Shown here piece after piece: positions 46,268 through 58,270 of a stretch of 64,000 nt of DNA. The DNA is from Riptortus pedestris (taxonomy: Eukaryota > Arthropoda > Insecta > Hemiptera > Alydidae): assembly GCA_019009955.1 (NCBI GenBank), contig CM032232.1:135608501-135672500 (forward strand), written 5' to 3'. The position numbers and the translations under genes were made by a program. Numbering within the stretch: position 1 is the first letter of the stretch; the number at the start of each line of letters is the position of its first letter. The notes beneath the pieces are model-generated. The model made no database searches, was not told where the DNA came from, and worked only from the letters and a program-made list of their open reading frames with translations.

Positions 46268-49200
46268 CAGTTTATAGAAAAAAACAACTATTATGTTATA
46301 ATCAAGATCTGTTTTTTCAACATATTTTCCGGTTTTATCAATTTGGTGTATCACTTTAAGTGAGAAACGTTTCGGTAAATAAAATTCTAATGATTGTTTA
46401 AAGATAATTATTACGTTATTTGCCTGAATGTTCTGTTGGAATGCATTGCTTTTTTTTTAATTGTGTAATATTTATGCATAGTTTTTTTATACGTCCTTGT
46501 AAATATATTGAGTCATATCGATATATAAACGCTGCTTGAGATTGTGGTAGCACTTCATCCCATTAGCGCACAGCCCTCTAACGGATTTTCGCTTAATATC
46601 AAATGATGCTTGTATACTTAGAAAGCGGGAGCTCTCAGAGATAGATAGGATAAAGAGGATTTCTCTATTTAATAGGCATTTTATTGGTGCTAATACCCGC
46701 GGTTCTCTTTGGCATTCTCGGCATTGCTCAAGGGCCGTTGCATAATCTAGGTGGCACTAAATCCAAAGAACAACAATTGTAAAACGACGTCTTCTTCTAC
46801 TTCTTAGATATGAGCTGGAGATAAGGGACGGATAAAATGTCATCCGAGGCTGTTTATAAAAGTAATTAAGGTCCTAAGTGAAGAGGTTGTATATATATCT
46901 ATATATATATAAATAAGTAGCGTGCTCAGTGATTTCACTTGACCTTAAAGCCGGTGCATGCCGGGTTGAGCAATCGATTCTACTGCCATCGAGGTAATAA
47001 CTCACACATCTTCACTCCTAATCAACTATCTCGTAGCCATTAGAACATCTCTTTCCTAACCTATCATCCTTTGTCCTACAAGCAAACCGATTTTAATTTT
47101 AAATTCCTTTATATATTTCACGTATTTATGAAATGAAATGTGTTTATTTCCATTAAATGTTAGCATAACATAATAAGATACGTCAAACAGATTTTTTTTT
47201 TCTAAAACCATTTTCTGATGTTATATCAATTAATTTCTTTACACATTAAATATTTATACTTATGTACAAAAATAACATTTATACTTATGTAATACATATT
47301 ATAAAATCCATCAATTTAAATAATTATATTAAAAAAAATTAATATAGTTAACAATCTTTACACCACTCTAAATAAATAACATACATTTTTTTTCTTATTC
47401 TGGACACAATATTTTTATACTTTTCTCATAAGTTAATTGGTAAAAACATTTTTCCCGCGCAATCTTTATCCATAATGCCCTACATGATTCGTGGCTTAAA
47501 TACCTCCTCTTAATGTGCCATTTCTTACAAAAATAATAATAATAATTTTTTAAAAATCCAATTATAATTCTTTGCTAGATACTACATTAGAAACTGCCTA
47601 CTTACATGATATATTTATTAAATTTAATTACTACTTACATTTCTGCTCATTCCCTCTTACGTACGTTGCGACAGGATCATACTCACTGGGGACGAATACT
47701 GAGATTTCCAAAGGAGGGTTTGCCAGCTCACTACTGGTCGATTATTTACACGTCAGCTTATTCATAATTTAAAATCGATTATTTTAAAATAAATTGTTAC
47801 AGAATATATGACTGAGGCATTTAATTTCTACTTTCTTTTTGTTTAATTCTTTTTTTTTAATCTCTTATTTTTCGTTAAGAATTCTTTCTTTCTTTATCAA
47901 TTATTTGAACTTTTCCAAAATAGAACGTATGGTTTTTGGACATGGAATGATCCGTCAAGGCAGTTTTATTTACATTATTGTCAATACTTTTTACATGTTG
48001 CTTTAACCTTTTATTCAGGGGCTACAAGGATTCACCAATGTATTATTAATAATATATTTATTAATTTAGTCACAGACAAATTTTTGAAACTGAACATTCA
48101 ACGAATATTTTTTAATATATAAAATACATTGGGGCAGAGCGTTAAAGTGTTTTACTCCGAAAATGACGCACTTTTCTTGAAGTATTTATATTTGTGGTAT
48201 TTATACTTGTATAGTGTTTTATGATTATGCCTAATACTATATTTGTAAAAAAAGTTCATGTTTTGTACTATTAACAATATTGTTCGGTATATGCATATTG
48301 AGGGACAATTCATTATTTTTCACTCGATTTGCTCTTGTTTAAAAAACCTTATTGCTCTCTACTGGAATTTAAGTACTAAAATATAATTTTTTGAGTTGCC
48401 CCAATGCATAACGCCATACTAACCGACTATGGATTTATCCTAAGTATATTAGTAATGGAATTTCCACTGGATGATATGTTCTAACACAGTTTAATAAGCA
48501 TCCTAGCATTTATCCACAGTTAATCCTAAAAAACTTTATCATGGGGACTCGTAAAAAATGTCTACTATTCATTGATATCAATAGAATAATATGAGAAATG
48601 TTTACTGAAATATAAAATACTTGTTTTGAAACGTTCATACCTAGCTTATTAGCCATTAACTAATCAGGTAATGATTTATTAGTAACGGAGTCTCCTTGCT
48701 TCAGTTTTTCTGGGTCTATACCTTTTATTATTATACAGGTATTATCAGCAAAAAGAGAGCCGTTAAAGAGAAGAGGGCATATAGTGATAAGACAAAATAA
48801 GAAAAAAAATCGTAGTATAAAGAGACGGGTCGTAATATGTACGCCAGAACCTTGGTTTCATATATAATGTTCTACAATTATTGTACTATCCACATTTCCT
48901 CTGATACGAGTATCAATGATTTTGGCGTTTATTTTATTTTTCAGGAAACCATCTGTCATACCAATGTGGTTTTCGCTCAAAATACCGCAATCAGAAGCAT
49001 TTCATGTTGAGATTAAATTTCTACTACTGTTTTCACAGGGCATCTTATTCTGGTAGCAATAGAGAACATATGATATTCGCCTGCCAAGTTTGTGCATTCC
49101 CTTCAAACTTTTTCTTATTTTCTCTTGTGACCCAACTCCGTAAAATTCTTCCGAGATAACTGCTGGTGTCAGTTATATAACAAACACCTTCAATTTTCAT

Positions 49201-49316
49201 AGTTGAGTGGTTTTCTGAAGATTCCGATTTGTTATCGTCCTCTAAGTAGGATAGATATATATTTGAAGATATTTTTTTAATACGAAATCAATACGAAATG
49301 TATAAAATATTTAATA
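46268..49316. other. Intron stretch, unique AT-rich DNA near the second coding exon
   Basis: No gene recognised. A more balanced block at about 46540-46870 contains GATA-type sites (AGATAGATAGGATAAAG, GGAGATAAGGGACGGATAAA) and could be regulatory; this is speculative. A weak HINE 3' fragment is visible at about 49220-49290 (TTATCGTCCTCTAAGTAGG). Confidence 0.4.
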
Positions 49317-49324
49317 ATGGATAA

Positions 49325-49757
49325 AAAGCAGATTTCCCACGTGCGTCACGTGTTTGCATATATCACAAAACGTTAAAATTCAATGAGAAAATTATTTGTA
49401 TCAAGGCTTCAACTAAATTGCCTCATAATAAAACAGCTTATTGTTAATATGACATGAGTAGGAACCCCCACTGTTTACTGAAGGGAGAAAACTAATAAAT
49501 GCAAATATCTCCATTAATAGTTAAGGTAGGGAATAAACGTATATAACAATATTTATATTAAAATTTATTTTCAATAAAATTGGTTCTATACAATTTTATA
49601 ATAACGGAGATATTTCGAATATTGGAAATGCTCCCCCTCTAAACCTTTCGATTTCAGACATTGAAGAACTCGACCTTTAGTTTTTTGTAAAACTCTTTTA
49701 TATCGAGTTTGCTTACGATCCAATAATAACTAAGACTGCTAGAGCGGTAACATTCAA

Positions 49758-49813
<56 letters not shown>

Positions 49814-49933
49814 GAACGGACCTCATTTACGTCATCTCCTATGTAGTATTGATGGACGTTTGGGGACATTTCTCGAAAATAGCGGCCTGAGTTCGACTTC
49901 AATGGCTAATTTGCCTTGAGGAAAATCTGCTAA
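49325..49933 (+). mobile_element. HINE-like repeat lacking its extreme 5' end
   Basis: It begins AAAAAGCAGATTTCCCACGTG, so the subterminal repeat is kept but GTCCGTCACGCAGGGGCTGC is lost. The 5' third is of the type seen at 10911. (TA)n lies at about 49759-49807 and the 3' end is GAGGAAAATCTGCTAA. It ends 170 bp before the coding exon. Confidence 0.8.
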
Positions 49934-50103
49934 TAATAAATATATAATCCAACTAAAAATTATTAATTCACTTCCCCAGGGAAGGTAGTACATAGTAATA
50001 ATCTTAAGTAGTAGTAATATTAGGTGGAAGTTATTTGATATTTGACATTGGAATGGTGATTTTTTGTTCGTAATTAATCGATTTCTTTGTTTTTCTGTTA
50101 CAG

Positions 50104-50625
50104 TCGTTCTTTGGGAGAACATACAACAACATCAGCTCCATATCCGAATGCAAGAACAACGGGGAGTGCGTGATCAACAAGAAGAACCGTACTTCCTGTA
50201 AGGCTTGCAGACTCCGGAAATGCCTCATGGTCGGCATGTCCAAGAGCGGTTCGAGGTACGGGCGGAGATCCAACTGGTTCAAGATCCACTGCCTGTTGCA
50301 AGAGCAGGGAGCTTCGTTCCCCTTCCCCAAGGAGGAGAAGCAGGAAGCGGAAGAGGATGTGGAGAAGAAGCAGAGCAGAAGTCCCTTCGAGCGGAAGTGC
50401 ATGACTCCGCTAGGGTTCCAGCCGTATCCCAGACCCGTCGTGCCTATGTTCCTGGAGCCCTGGCCCAGAGAGAAGGGCGCCTCTCCTAGTCCTGGAGGAG
50501 TAGCCCTCGAGCAGGAAGGACCTATAGACCTCTCGCTCAAGAAGTCCCAACAACATCATCATCATCACCAGTCCCAGGAGTCGGGAGTGCTGGACCTCAC
50601 CAAGAGACACGCGCTCACCAGCTAG
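50104..50625 (+). CDS. kni: Knirps-family orphan nuclear receptor, terminal coding exon (second zinc finger, repression motifs)
   Basis: It begins SFFGRTYNN, completing CEGCKSFFGR with exon 1, and ends at TAG (50623-50625), 173 codons. In the joined protein Cys42, Cys48, Cys58 and Cys61 bind the second zinc, followed by ACRLRKC and the Knirps-type extension [19 protein letters not shown] (residues 75-93). No ligand-binding domain follows, as is normal for this family. The tail has a [14 protein letters not shown] charged stretch, Pro-rich segments, GPIDLSLKK at about 165-173 (a PxDLS site bound by the CtBP corepressor), five His (177-181) and SGVLDLTKR near the end. The 199-residue total is short beside the roughly 430 residues of fly Knirps. 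The acceptor TTTCTGTTACAG and GC-rich, Lys/Arg-coding composition set it apart from its AT-rich surroundings. Reverse-strand frames over it are shadows. Confidence 0.95.
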   Translation, partial: SFFGRTYNNISSISECKNNGECVINKKNRTSCKACRLRKCLMVGMSKSGSRYGRRSNWFKIHCLLQEQGASFPFPKEEKQEAEEDVEKKQSRSPFERKCMTPLGFQPYPRPVVPMFLEPWPREKGASPSPGGVALEQEGPIDLSLKKSQQHHHHHQSQESGVLDLTKRHALTS

Positions 50626-52918
50626 GCTCAGCCAGTGACGTCAAACGATATAAAAATGCCATTACCAATTGGGTAGCAACATGCCCATTAAAATGTTACT
50701 CTTAGTTATTAGGGTGAGTTGAACAACACACTGCCACCGTTGTAGCTTGCTCAGAGATCAGGCTTGTTAACACGGTTTTAAGTGTGCCTTCCAAAAGCCT
50801 GGGGAAAATCAAAATCATTGGCTAAAATGAATTTTATTAGTAATGTTTTCTCAACCGACGGTGGATACGAATGTCTTTGACGTATTACTTAAACAAACAA
50901 GAAATGACAACAGCAAATCGCGAAATGTAAAAGGAGCGAAGCAAATGCTTTAAACTTGAGCTGTCATGTTAGTAGCAAAGTCGCTAATGTTCATTTTAAC
51001 ATTAGATCTTCATCCAGCAAATTATACCACATCAATCATACTTCTTTTAAAAATGGATGAAGAAGAACACATGTAGCCAATATTAGGTATTGTATAAGGT
51101 GAAAATCTGCCTTTAAAATATATTTGCAATCCATGAGAAAGTTAATCAAAAATTACTTTCATTTTGAAAAGTTAAGTTAAACAAATAATACGTATTAAGA
51201 TGTAATCCAAAAGCATCTTCAATTCATAGTTCACTACCCTAAATTTATCATATAGTTCACATATATATAACATTAATAAAGAAAATAGTACTTACAAATA
51301 TTATCATTGAAAAACATCAATGGGTGCCATAGAAAACATTAAAAAAGTAATAATCAGCCATATAAAGAAAATCAGTCAAAATATAAGAAGAATCAATCAA
51401 AATAATTGCCTGCAATAATTACTCTCCATAAACTAAATATCTACTTTAAACGACATAAAGTTCTATATCAATATTAACAATCAAATTACTTCTAAAACTG
51501 TAAAGAATATCTTAAAATGTATACCATATATACTGAGGTTATGCTATGAGTGAAAATTCTGTTTTCACACAGTATTTAACAGTTAGTGAGTTAAAAGATG
51601 TCCCAACGAAACATTTACAAGTAACTAGTTTAATCTTCTGTCATTGAACAATTAATTGAATGAAAACTGGTATTAAACGATTAATTAGTGATTATTCTAA
51701 GTGCCAAACGTATAATTTATTTAATATTTTTGACATTGTTTTAATACTGATATGGTTACGGATAACTACAGTTTTGTGCGATTTTTTTTTGTTACATTCT
51801 AGTCCCTAAATTTATGAAAGTTTCAAGCGATCATAAAGGAAATATTTTTGTCATTTTACGTAAAGGGACATTGTAGCTGTAACTTTGGAGATTAAAGACT
51901 TCTATATAAGTCTTTTAGTATTTAATGGAACCAAGTCCAACAATATATAATATAACATACTTAAAGTTCATTAGAGATCTATTTTGAAATGTTTATAATC
52001 AAAATGTTAAGCTATGTGTTAATAATAATTATAATTATCCTTACAAAATTGTATATTTATTATATATTGTATATTTTAATAGGATAAATATGAGTCATGT
52101 ATAAATCGTAATATGATTGTATTATAATTGTTTATATGTTAAGAATTTGAATTACTTTATTTTTTGTAACCTAAAGGGACTGGAATATCTCCATTTTTAT
52201 GTTCGTCAGAATTAATAGTTTGCCATATTTAATCAATATATAGTATAATTCTACTTAAAACGTTTTTCACAAACTTCAAAAAAACAAGAAACAATTGTTC
52301 ACACATTTGAATTTAATGTTCGAAACAATTATCTAAGACATTATTATGTACTTGCATTACTTTTATTAAATAATATTTTCCATTAATTTTTCCCACGATT
52401 AATAGAAAGAATACTGAAAACCGCAACTAAAATAAAATTTATAAGTTTTGACTAAATATGTTTTTAATTTTCAAGACTCGAAAATTCGTTTTAATAACTG
52501 AAAATTGAATTAAGGTTATCCCGATTTTAAAGGGTTTTCAAAAAACCTAAAGGGGCTAGAAAAATCCCTTTTAAAAATATATGATGAATGAGTTATTTTC
52601 ATTTTATGTACGTCTTCCCGACCCTCCAGGAACCTGGTAGAAACTTGAGAATCTTGGTAGAAAGAGAACAAATTTCCTGACTTGTTACAGCGATTCCGTT
52701 TGTAATTAATTTTAAAATAAACAAAATAAATATTAGAAAAATAAATTGTGTGAGGGTAGTATTTAGATGATATTCAGCATTTTGGAAGAAATATTATTTT
52801 GCTTCCTACGAACGCACAAAAATTGTTTTCAGACTTATAGTTTCCTCATTTTTCGTTTCTAATTAAAATCTGTTGTGTAAGGTATAGTACTGTATGCACT
52901 TTTGTAAGAATCTACAGG
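50626..52918 (+). other. Probable 3' UTR and downstream flank
   Basis: AT-rich, repeat-free and without open frames, unlike the repeat-dense intron. An AATAAA at 51275-51280 is the first canonical poly(A) signal after the stop; others follow near 52720. The true end of the mRNA cannot be fixed here. Confidence 0.45.
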
Positions 52919-53345
52919 ATGGCTATCTAACAACTTTGGATAATTGTTCCACTCATACCTTTATTAGTGTAAATGGAATTGTGTTTATAGCTGGATGGAA
53001 GGCAACGGGAAACTACTGCATTTCGTTGTGATCCTCTTTTTCCCTTGTTTTTTGTTTTGCGTGGAAAGCAGGTTAACCTGTTCACGGGATCAATTACCAG
53101 GTGTAGGCCATTATACACTACACATATGTGAAATATAGGAAAGCGTCTATTTACTAATTTTGTTGACAATGTCAGACGATTCCTGTTCTATACATTTTTC
53201 TGTCATTTGAATGTCAACTGTGTTATATCTGTGGTTGCGTTTTAAATCCCCAATCCTACCATTTCCTCTTAAGCTACTATGTCAGTACAGCAATCATGGC
53301 CAGACTGAATTCAGAGTTTCGTTTTATGGGACAAGTTATAATACT
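52919..53345. repeat. Dispersed repeat, copy A (unknown family)
   Basis: From GGCTATCTAACAACTTTGGA to TTTCGTTTTATGGGACAAG it aligns with 55582-56005 in the same orientation. Shared blocks include GTGTAGGCCATTATA, CACATATGTGA, TTTTCTGTCATTTGAATGTC and TTCAGAGTTTCGTT. No coding or terminal repeats are seen, so the type is unknown. Confidence 0.7.
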
Positions 53346-53639
53346 GTATGCGCTTTAGTCATTTTGAGGTCACCTATATGTCATCCTTGTCATTTTGATG
53401 ATACCTCTGAACAAAGTTGCAAACTGTTGACAAATAGCGTTGACCGTAGAGGGCTTATCCTTTTTAGTAACCATTGACGGAATCCCACAAGAATGTGGGG
53501 AGGACATAAATCGCTTCAGAATAGAAAAATAAATGGATATTCATTGACTAAGGATGAGAGAGAGCTGGGCTTTTCTAGAAAAGGTGGAATAAAACGGTCC
53601 TATTGTAGAGCCTAAGCCAGATTCTCCAATATAAGGATA

Positions 53640-53830
53640 TAAAGTGTGGCTGGATTTATTGTGGGCTGTCGTAGCTGGCCGCTGGAGCCTTTATTTGCAT
53701 CTGAATATAGCAGCAGCCTTTATCTCGGAGGGTCTGCATTTCTCAGCCTCTCTGTCAGCGCATCTTCACTCTCTCGGACGATCTACGGTGTCTTTCTCTA
53801 CTGAAAAGGCTGGAAGGTAGACAATTTATT
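53640..53830. promoter_or_regulatory. Unique block with octamer site (candidate enhancer)
   Basis: GC-balanced sequence between repeats, with the exact POU octamer ATTTGCAT at 53693-53700, TTTATTGTGG and a GATA-type CTTTATCTCGG. It lies 3 kb downstream of the stop codon. The regulatory role is conjecture from motif content. Confidence 0.18.
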
Positions 53831-53937
53831 CACACGCGAGATAAGTTTCGGAATGAGGACGGTTGTCACCTGCTAGAGATTTTACACTTCCTTGTACGAT
53901 ACTCAAGGGAGTATTGTAATCACAAAAAAATGTATGC

Positions 53938-54450
53938 TTTCAGGAAATTTCCCATGTGCACCACTTTTAAGCCTTTGTTTCAAAAAGTAAAATTTCAGAG
54001 GGAACAATATTTTATATTTCAGCTACAAATAAAGTGTTTCATGATTTAAGAGCTTATTGTTAATGTGTCATGAATAGGAGTTTGGGTTTTACCTGAAGAC
54101 CAAAAACTAAAAAAATGCAAATATCACTGTTAATAATCAAGATATTGAAAAAAAACGTATATAACAATATTTATAGGTAATTTAATTTTCCAGACGAGTT
54201 GTTCAATACACTTTTTTGACCGCCCCCCCTCCCGGTTCGATTTCAGCCGTTAACGAGCTTGATCTTTATTCTTACATAAAACGTTCAAACATTCAGTTTG
54301 ATACAAATCAAAATAAAATTCGGATAACGACTGCTAGAGCGTTAACAAAATATAAAGCCGCAATTATATATAATTTCCGTCGTAGGATCAATAGATATTT
54401 TTTGAAGATCGCGTCACGAGTACAAACTAAATAGCAGATTTCCCATAATG
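53938..54450 (+). mobile_element. HINE-like repeat, diverged
   Basis: TTTCCCATGTGCACC (5' subterminal area), GTCATGAATAGGAGTTTGGG, CGATTTCAGCCGTTAACGAG and GACTGCTAGAGCGTTAACA occur in order. The microsatellite has nearly gone (ATTATATATAAT). The 3' side is shortened and ends AGCAGATTTCCC in the unusual direction, so the terminus is rearranged. Confidence 0.6.
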
Positions 54451-55163
54451 TACTTTTTATATATACTAAAACATTTGTAAAGTATCGTTGTTGTTTGTCA
54501 TGAAATGATAAATTGTGTCCTTTATTTTTTTTTCGATCCGATGTATTGGGACTGAGATATAGTAAATCACTTTTAAATGAAGTACTTAAACAAATTTTTT
54601 TCTTTTTGGAAATCATGTGGTCAATTCATCAGATTCCCCCCCCCCCTCATTCGTAAAAATTAATGATCGAGTCAAGAAACAAATTTGACTCTCTTATTTC
54701 CACCCTCATCCGTTAGGACTTTAAGATGTATGAAAAAATTGGTTTCAATCAGCCAAAGATTTTTCAGGCGCCTTCAAAACAACTCCCCACATTTCCCAGA
54801 TTATCGAATCCCACCTAGGCTGATACGGGGGGATCCTAAATATTACAAAAATGCAGAAAGTGTAGAACCCGTTCTTTATCAAACGAAATACCAAGAAGCG
54901 TTTATGAAAGTAACAAGGGGCCCACGTTAGATCTAGAATGTGCGGAAGATCGGAGGAAAAAAATAACATAAAAAATTGCTCCCCATCCAGATTCCTCAAA
55001 TACCATTTCAGTGACTCCAGTGTGGAATGTTGTGACATTTAGGAGGTCAATCACATGTTCAAGTTGTGATAATTGTCCTGTCAAAACCATATGTTATTTC
55101 CTTTGCCGCCATGTCTGCGGTAACTATTTGTTATGAGAGATTGAACCCCATATTATGTACCTT
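54451..55163. other. 3' flank, unique DNA
   Basis: No gene recognised. A 97-codon minus-strand frame and an 81-codon plus-strand frame overlap at 54685-55038; neither has a recognisable domain. Confidence 0.4.
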
Positions 55164-55302
55164 TTAGCAGACTTTCTTTAAGGTTTATGAGCAATTGAAG
55201 TTGTATTCATTACCTAATTTCGAAAAAAATACAAAATCAGACGAATATCCAACGACTCCACCAGATAAGAAAAAGAGATTATATAAAATTCATATTTTTG
55301 TT

Positions 55303-55363
<61 letters not shown>

Positions 55364-55380
55364 AATGTAAGTTGTTAATT
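55164..55380 (-). mobile_element. HINE-like repeat, 3' fragment
   Basis: TTAGCAGACTTTCTTTAAGG and AGCAATTGAAGTTGTATTCATTACC are the minus-strand 3' end, followed by a diverged segment and (TA)n at about 55308-55357. The body is absent. Confidence 0.55.
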
Positions 55381-55581
55381 CGAAAATCGGAGAACTAGAG
55401 GAAGAGGTTAAAGAATGGGGCAAAATTTAACTTGTGATTAACTCTCTTGTTCAAACCCTTGTCTAAATTCTTTGACTACATGCTAGTGGGGCGTGAGTGG
55501 TGGATATATTGAAGATGAAGTTTTCATAACCATACTAGCTAATGCCTATCACAAGTTAACTTTTACATGCTACTGGCTACG

Positions 55582-56005
55582 GAGGGATGGCTATCTAACA
55601 ACTTTGGACAATTTTTCCATTCTTGCCTTTATTAGTTTGAATAGAATTACGTTTATAGCTGGATGCTTTAATGCTGAAGGCAACTGGAAAATGCTGCATC
55701 TAAGTTGTGACCCTCTTATTCCCCTATTTGTTCTAAGGAATTAAGGATTACCTTTTGTCGGGACCAATTACTTGGTGTAGGCCATTATATACTGCACATA
55801 TGTGACGTATAGGAAAGGGTCTATTAAATAATTTTGTTGATATGTCAAACGGTTTCTGTTGTATACACTTTTCTGTCATTTGAATGTCAAATGTGTTACT
55901 TCTGTGATTACTTATTAAATCCCCACCCCTACCATTTCCTCTCAAGCGACTACAGCAGTCATGGTCAGGCTGAATTCAGAGTTTCGTTCTATAGGACTAT
56001 TTGTA
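55582..56005. repeat. Dispersed repeat, copy B (unknown family)
   Basis: The second copy of the sequence at 52919-53345, from GGATGGCTATCTAACAACTTTGGA (landmark) to TTTCGTTCTATAGGAC. It differs by scattered substitutions and small indels, so the two are old dispersed copies or an old 2.7-kb duplication. Confidence 0.7.
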
Positions 56006-57695
56006 TGGGAGAAATATAGAATAGAATATTGTGTGCGTCATATGTGTGACATCTCATCAAGTGGAAAATTTTGTTAATTTACGTAGATGCTGTAAGAAAG
56101 ACTTTTATAAATGTCAGATATTTAACAGGAAAATAAACCCTAGTTATGCCATATTTCGTATCCTCTTACAATCTCTTCCATTGACAGATGGCCATCTTTA
56201 ACGACAGTTCTCTCTATCGCCATAAAAAAAAAAAAAAAAGTTCAAGCAAACCGCTAGAATGGTGCTTGGCTATAAGTCGTGCACAAAGCACTTGACATTC
56301 ATGCTCTGAAGGTGTAACAGTTATAGTTTATAAAAAAGTTTATGATCATGCCAATCATAAAATATACTTACTGGGTTTTAATATTGCGCGGTGGGAGTAA
56401 ATGTTAGTATACCTTAAAAATTATTGTAACAAGATAATATATTGCAAAATATGTATTGTATACTTGATAGTTTCTTATTAATTAACTGCTCCGAATTTAA
56501 TATTGTGTCACCAATTGTTGTATTACATGTTTGCCAACTGCAACAACATTGTTTTATATGTAAATACGTTGTATTGTAAATTGTTGAAATATAAAGAGAA
56601 TGTATATTTTATTAATGTAAATAGCGGAAAGGTTTTATATATGTTTAAATATATAAGATCTTATTATGTGATTTGTATAGGTACATTACTTTTTTTTATA
56701 TATATACATACTTGTGATAACAAGGTTATTTATTTTGAAGACTGTACGAGGCCAGTGAAAGCTATAATATATTGCATGAATTATATTTCATTTTATTATA
56801 TATTACCCTTATATTTTTTAAATTGTATAAATAAATCAATTTTTTTTTTCAAGTTGAATCCTACATTCATTTTCAACCTTGAGTAACCGTTAAGAAGTAA
56901 TTTGAATCTCCGTAATTAAGCCAAAAAAATAGTATTAAAAAACTTCAGGGCCACAAGTGGCAATATTTCATTACAACATACAATTCTGCACACCATAAAT
57001 TTACGAACCAAAATGATTAAAAGACAGTTGGTACCTAATCTGGATTTTAATTTGAGTTTTGTTCCAAAAAAATAAGAATCCTTGAAAAAGTACAAGAAAA
57101 TATCCTTAAACAGAAAGAAAATGTTTAAATATACTATAATTTAAAAATAAAAAAAATCTGGCACCATAAGAAATAAAATCAGGTAATTAATTCTCTGTAA
57201 TCAGTAATTTATTTATTTTTTTCAATTATGCATCTACAGTACTAAATTAACTTTTAGATTCATGAAGTCATATTTATCCAATATTATTGTATCCAAAAGA
57301 AATTGGAAAAAAATATCAATACACTTCAGGACGAGTGTGAAATATAAATTATAATTTTTATCATATTGCACAGTTTAAAGCATAATTAATAATATTTTTA
57401 GCCATATAAAAGATAAATTAAATATAATAAAATTAAGCGATACCAAAAATAATGTGTACAAAATAAAATGCATGGATTGGAATAAAGTGTGTATAGAGGA
57501 ATCATTACTCAAAAGAAGGATCAGAGAACACGTGATAAACAGTGAACATTATGGACAGTAAAACATCCCATCCCGACTACGAGATTAATAAAATAAATAA
57601 ATTAATTAAAACGTAAGTATACTAGGAAAGGAAAGAAATATAAAGAAGAGGAGGATAAAAGAGAATAAGCACATCATACAAAATAGAAAACCATA
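56006..57695. other. 3' flank, very AT-rich unique DNA
   Basis: No supported gene. A 127-codon open frame at 56503-56886 is rich in Y, I, N, F and K as expected from AT-rich DNA and has no domain. AATAAA-like strings are frequent, so this may include untranslated sequence of some transcript. Confidence 0.4.
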
Positions 57696-58021
57696 GCCGA
57701 ACAGTTACAGAAACGGCCGAACTAATTCGAACAATACCCGACCACATGTCCCACATACTTAATAAAAATGTAAACATCTCGGTTAATATTCAAGATAGAG
57801 AATAAATGTATATAACAATATTTATAGTAACTTTAATTTCCAATAAGAATGGTACTATACAATTTTTCGATCCCATGCATAATAACGGAGATTTATCGAA
57901 TTCCCCCTCCCTCTTGTCCGATTTCAGCCATTAACGAACTTGATCTGTCTTTTTACATAAAACGGTTAAATATCAAGTTTTGTAATGATTAAACAAAAAT
58001 TGCGACCGCTAGCGTGTGAAA

Positions 58022-58067
<46 letters not shown>

Positions 58068-58172
58068 AACGGATCTCATTTTCGTCGTCTCCTGGGTAGG
58101 ATCGATGGACATTTGAATCGCGTAAAGAGTACGACCTCAATAGCTGATTTCCTTTAAGGGGAAATCGGCTAA
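57696..58172 (+). mobile_element. HINE-like repeat, 5'-truncated
   Basis: It starts at AGCCGAACAGTTACAGAAACGG, inside the 5' part, and runs through (TA)n at about 58024-58064 to TTTCCTTTAAGGGGAAATCGGCTAA (landmark). Part of the 3' segment is missing after GGACATTTGAA. Confidence 0.78.
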
Positions 58173-58270
58173 AATTTTATCAAGAAGAAAACAGAGGTAA
58201 AACATGTGAATTATTTTTTTTTTAATTTATTAGAAGCTTTAAATTAATAGTTAATCTTAATATATATAAA

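Noticed and set aside
50031..50610. Minus-strand and alternate-frame open frames over 50031-50610
   Set aside because: They overlap the GC-rich terminal exon of the Knirps-family gene, whose frame has clear zinc-finger and PIDLS motifs.
50104..50625. Truncated nuclear receptor lacking its ligand-binding domain as a pseudogene
   Set aside because: Absence of that domain is normal in the Knirps family. The reading frame, zinc ligands, splice sites and repression motif are intact.
56503..56886. 127-codon open frame
   Set aside because: Composition (Y, I, N, F, K) is what AT-rich DNA gives by chance, and no domain, splice pattern or codon bias supports it.
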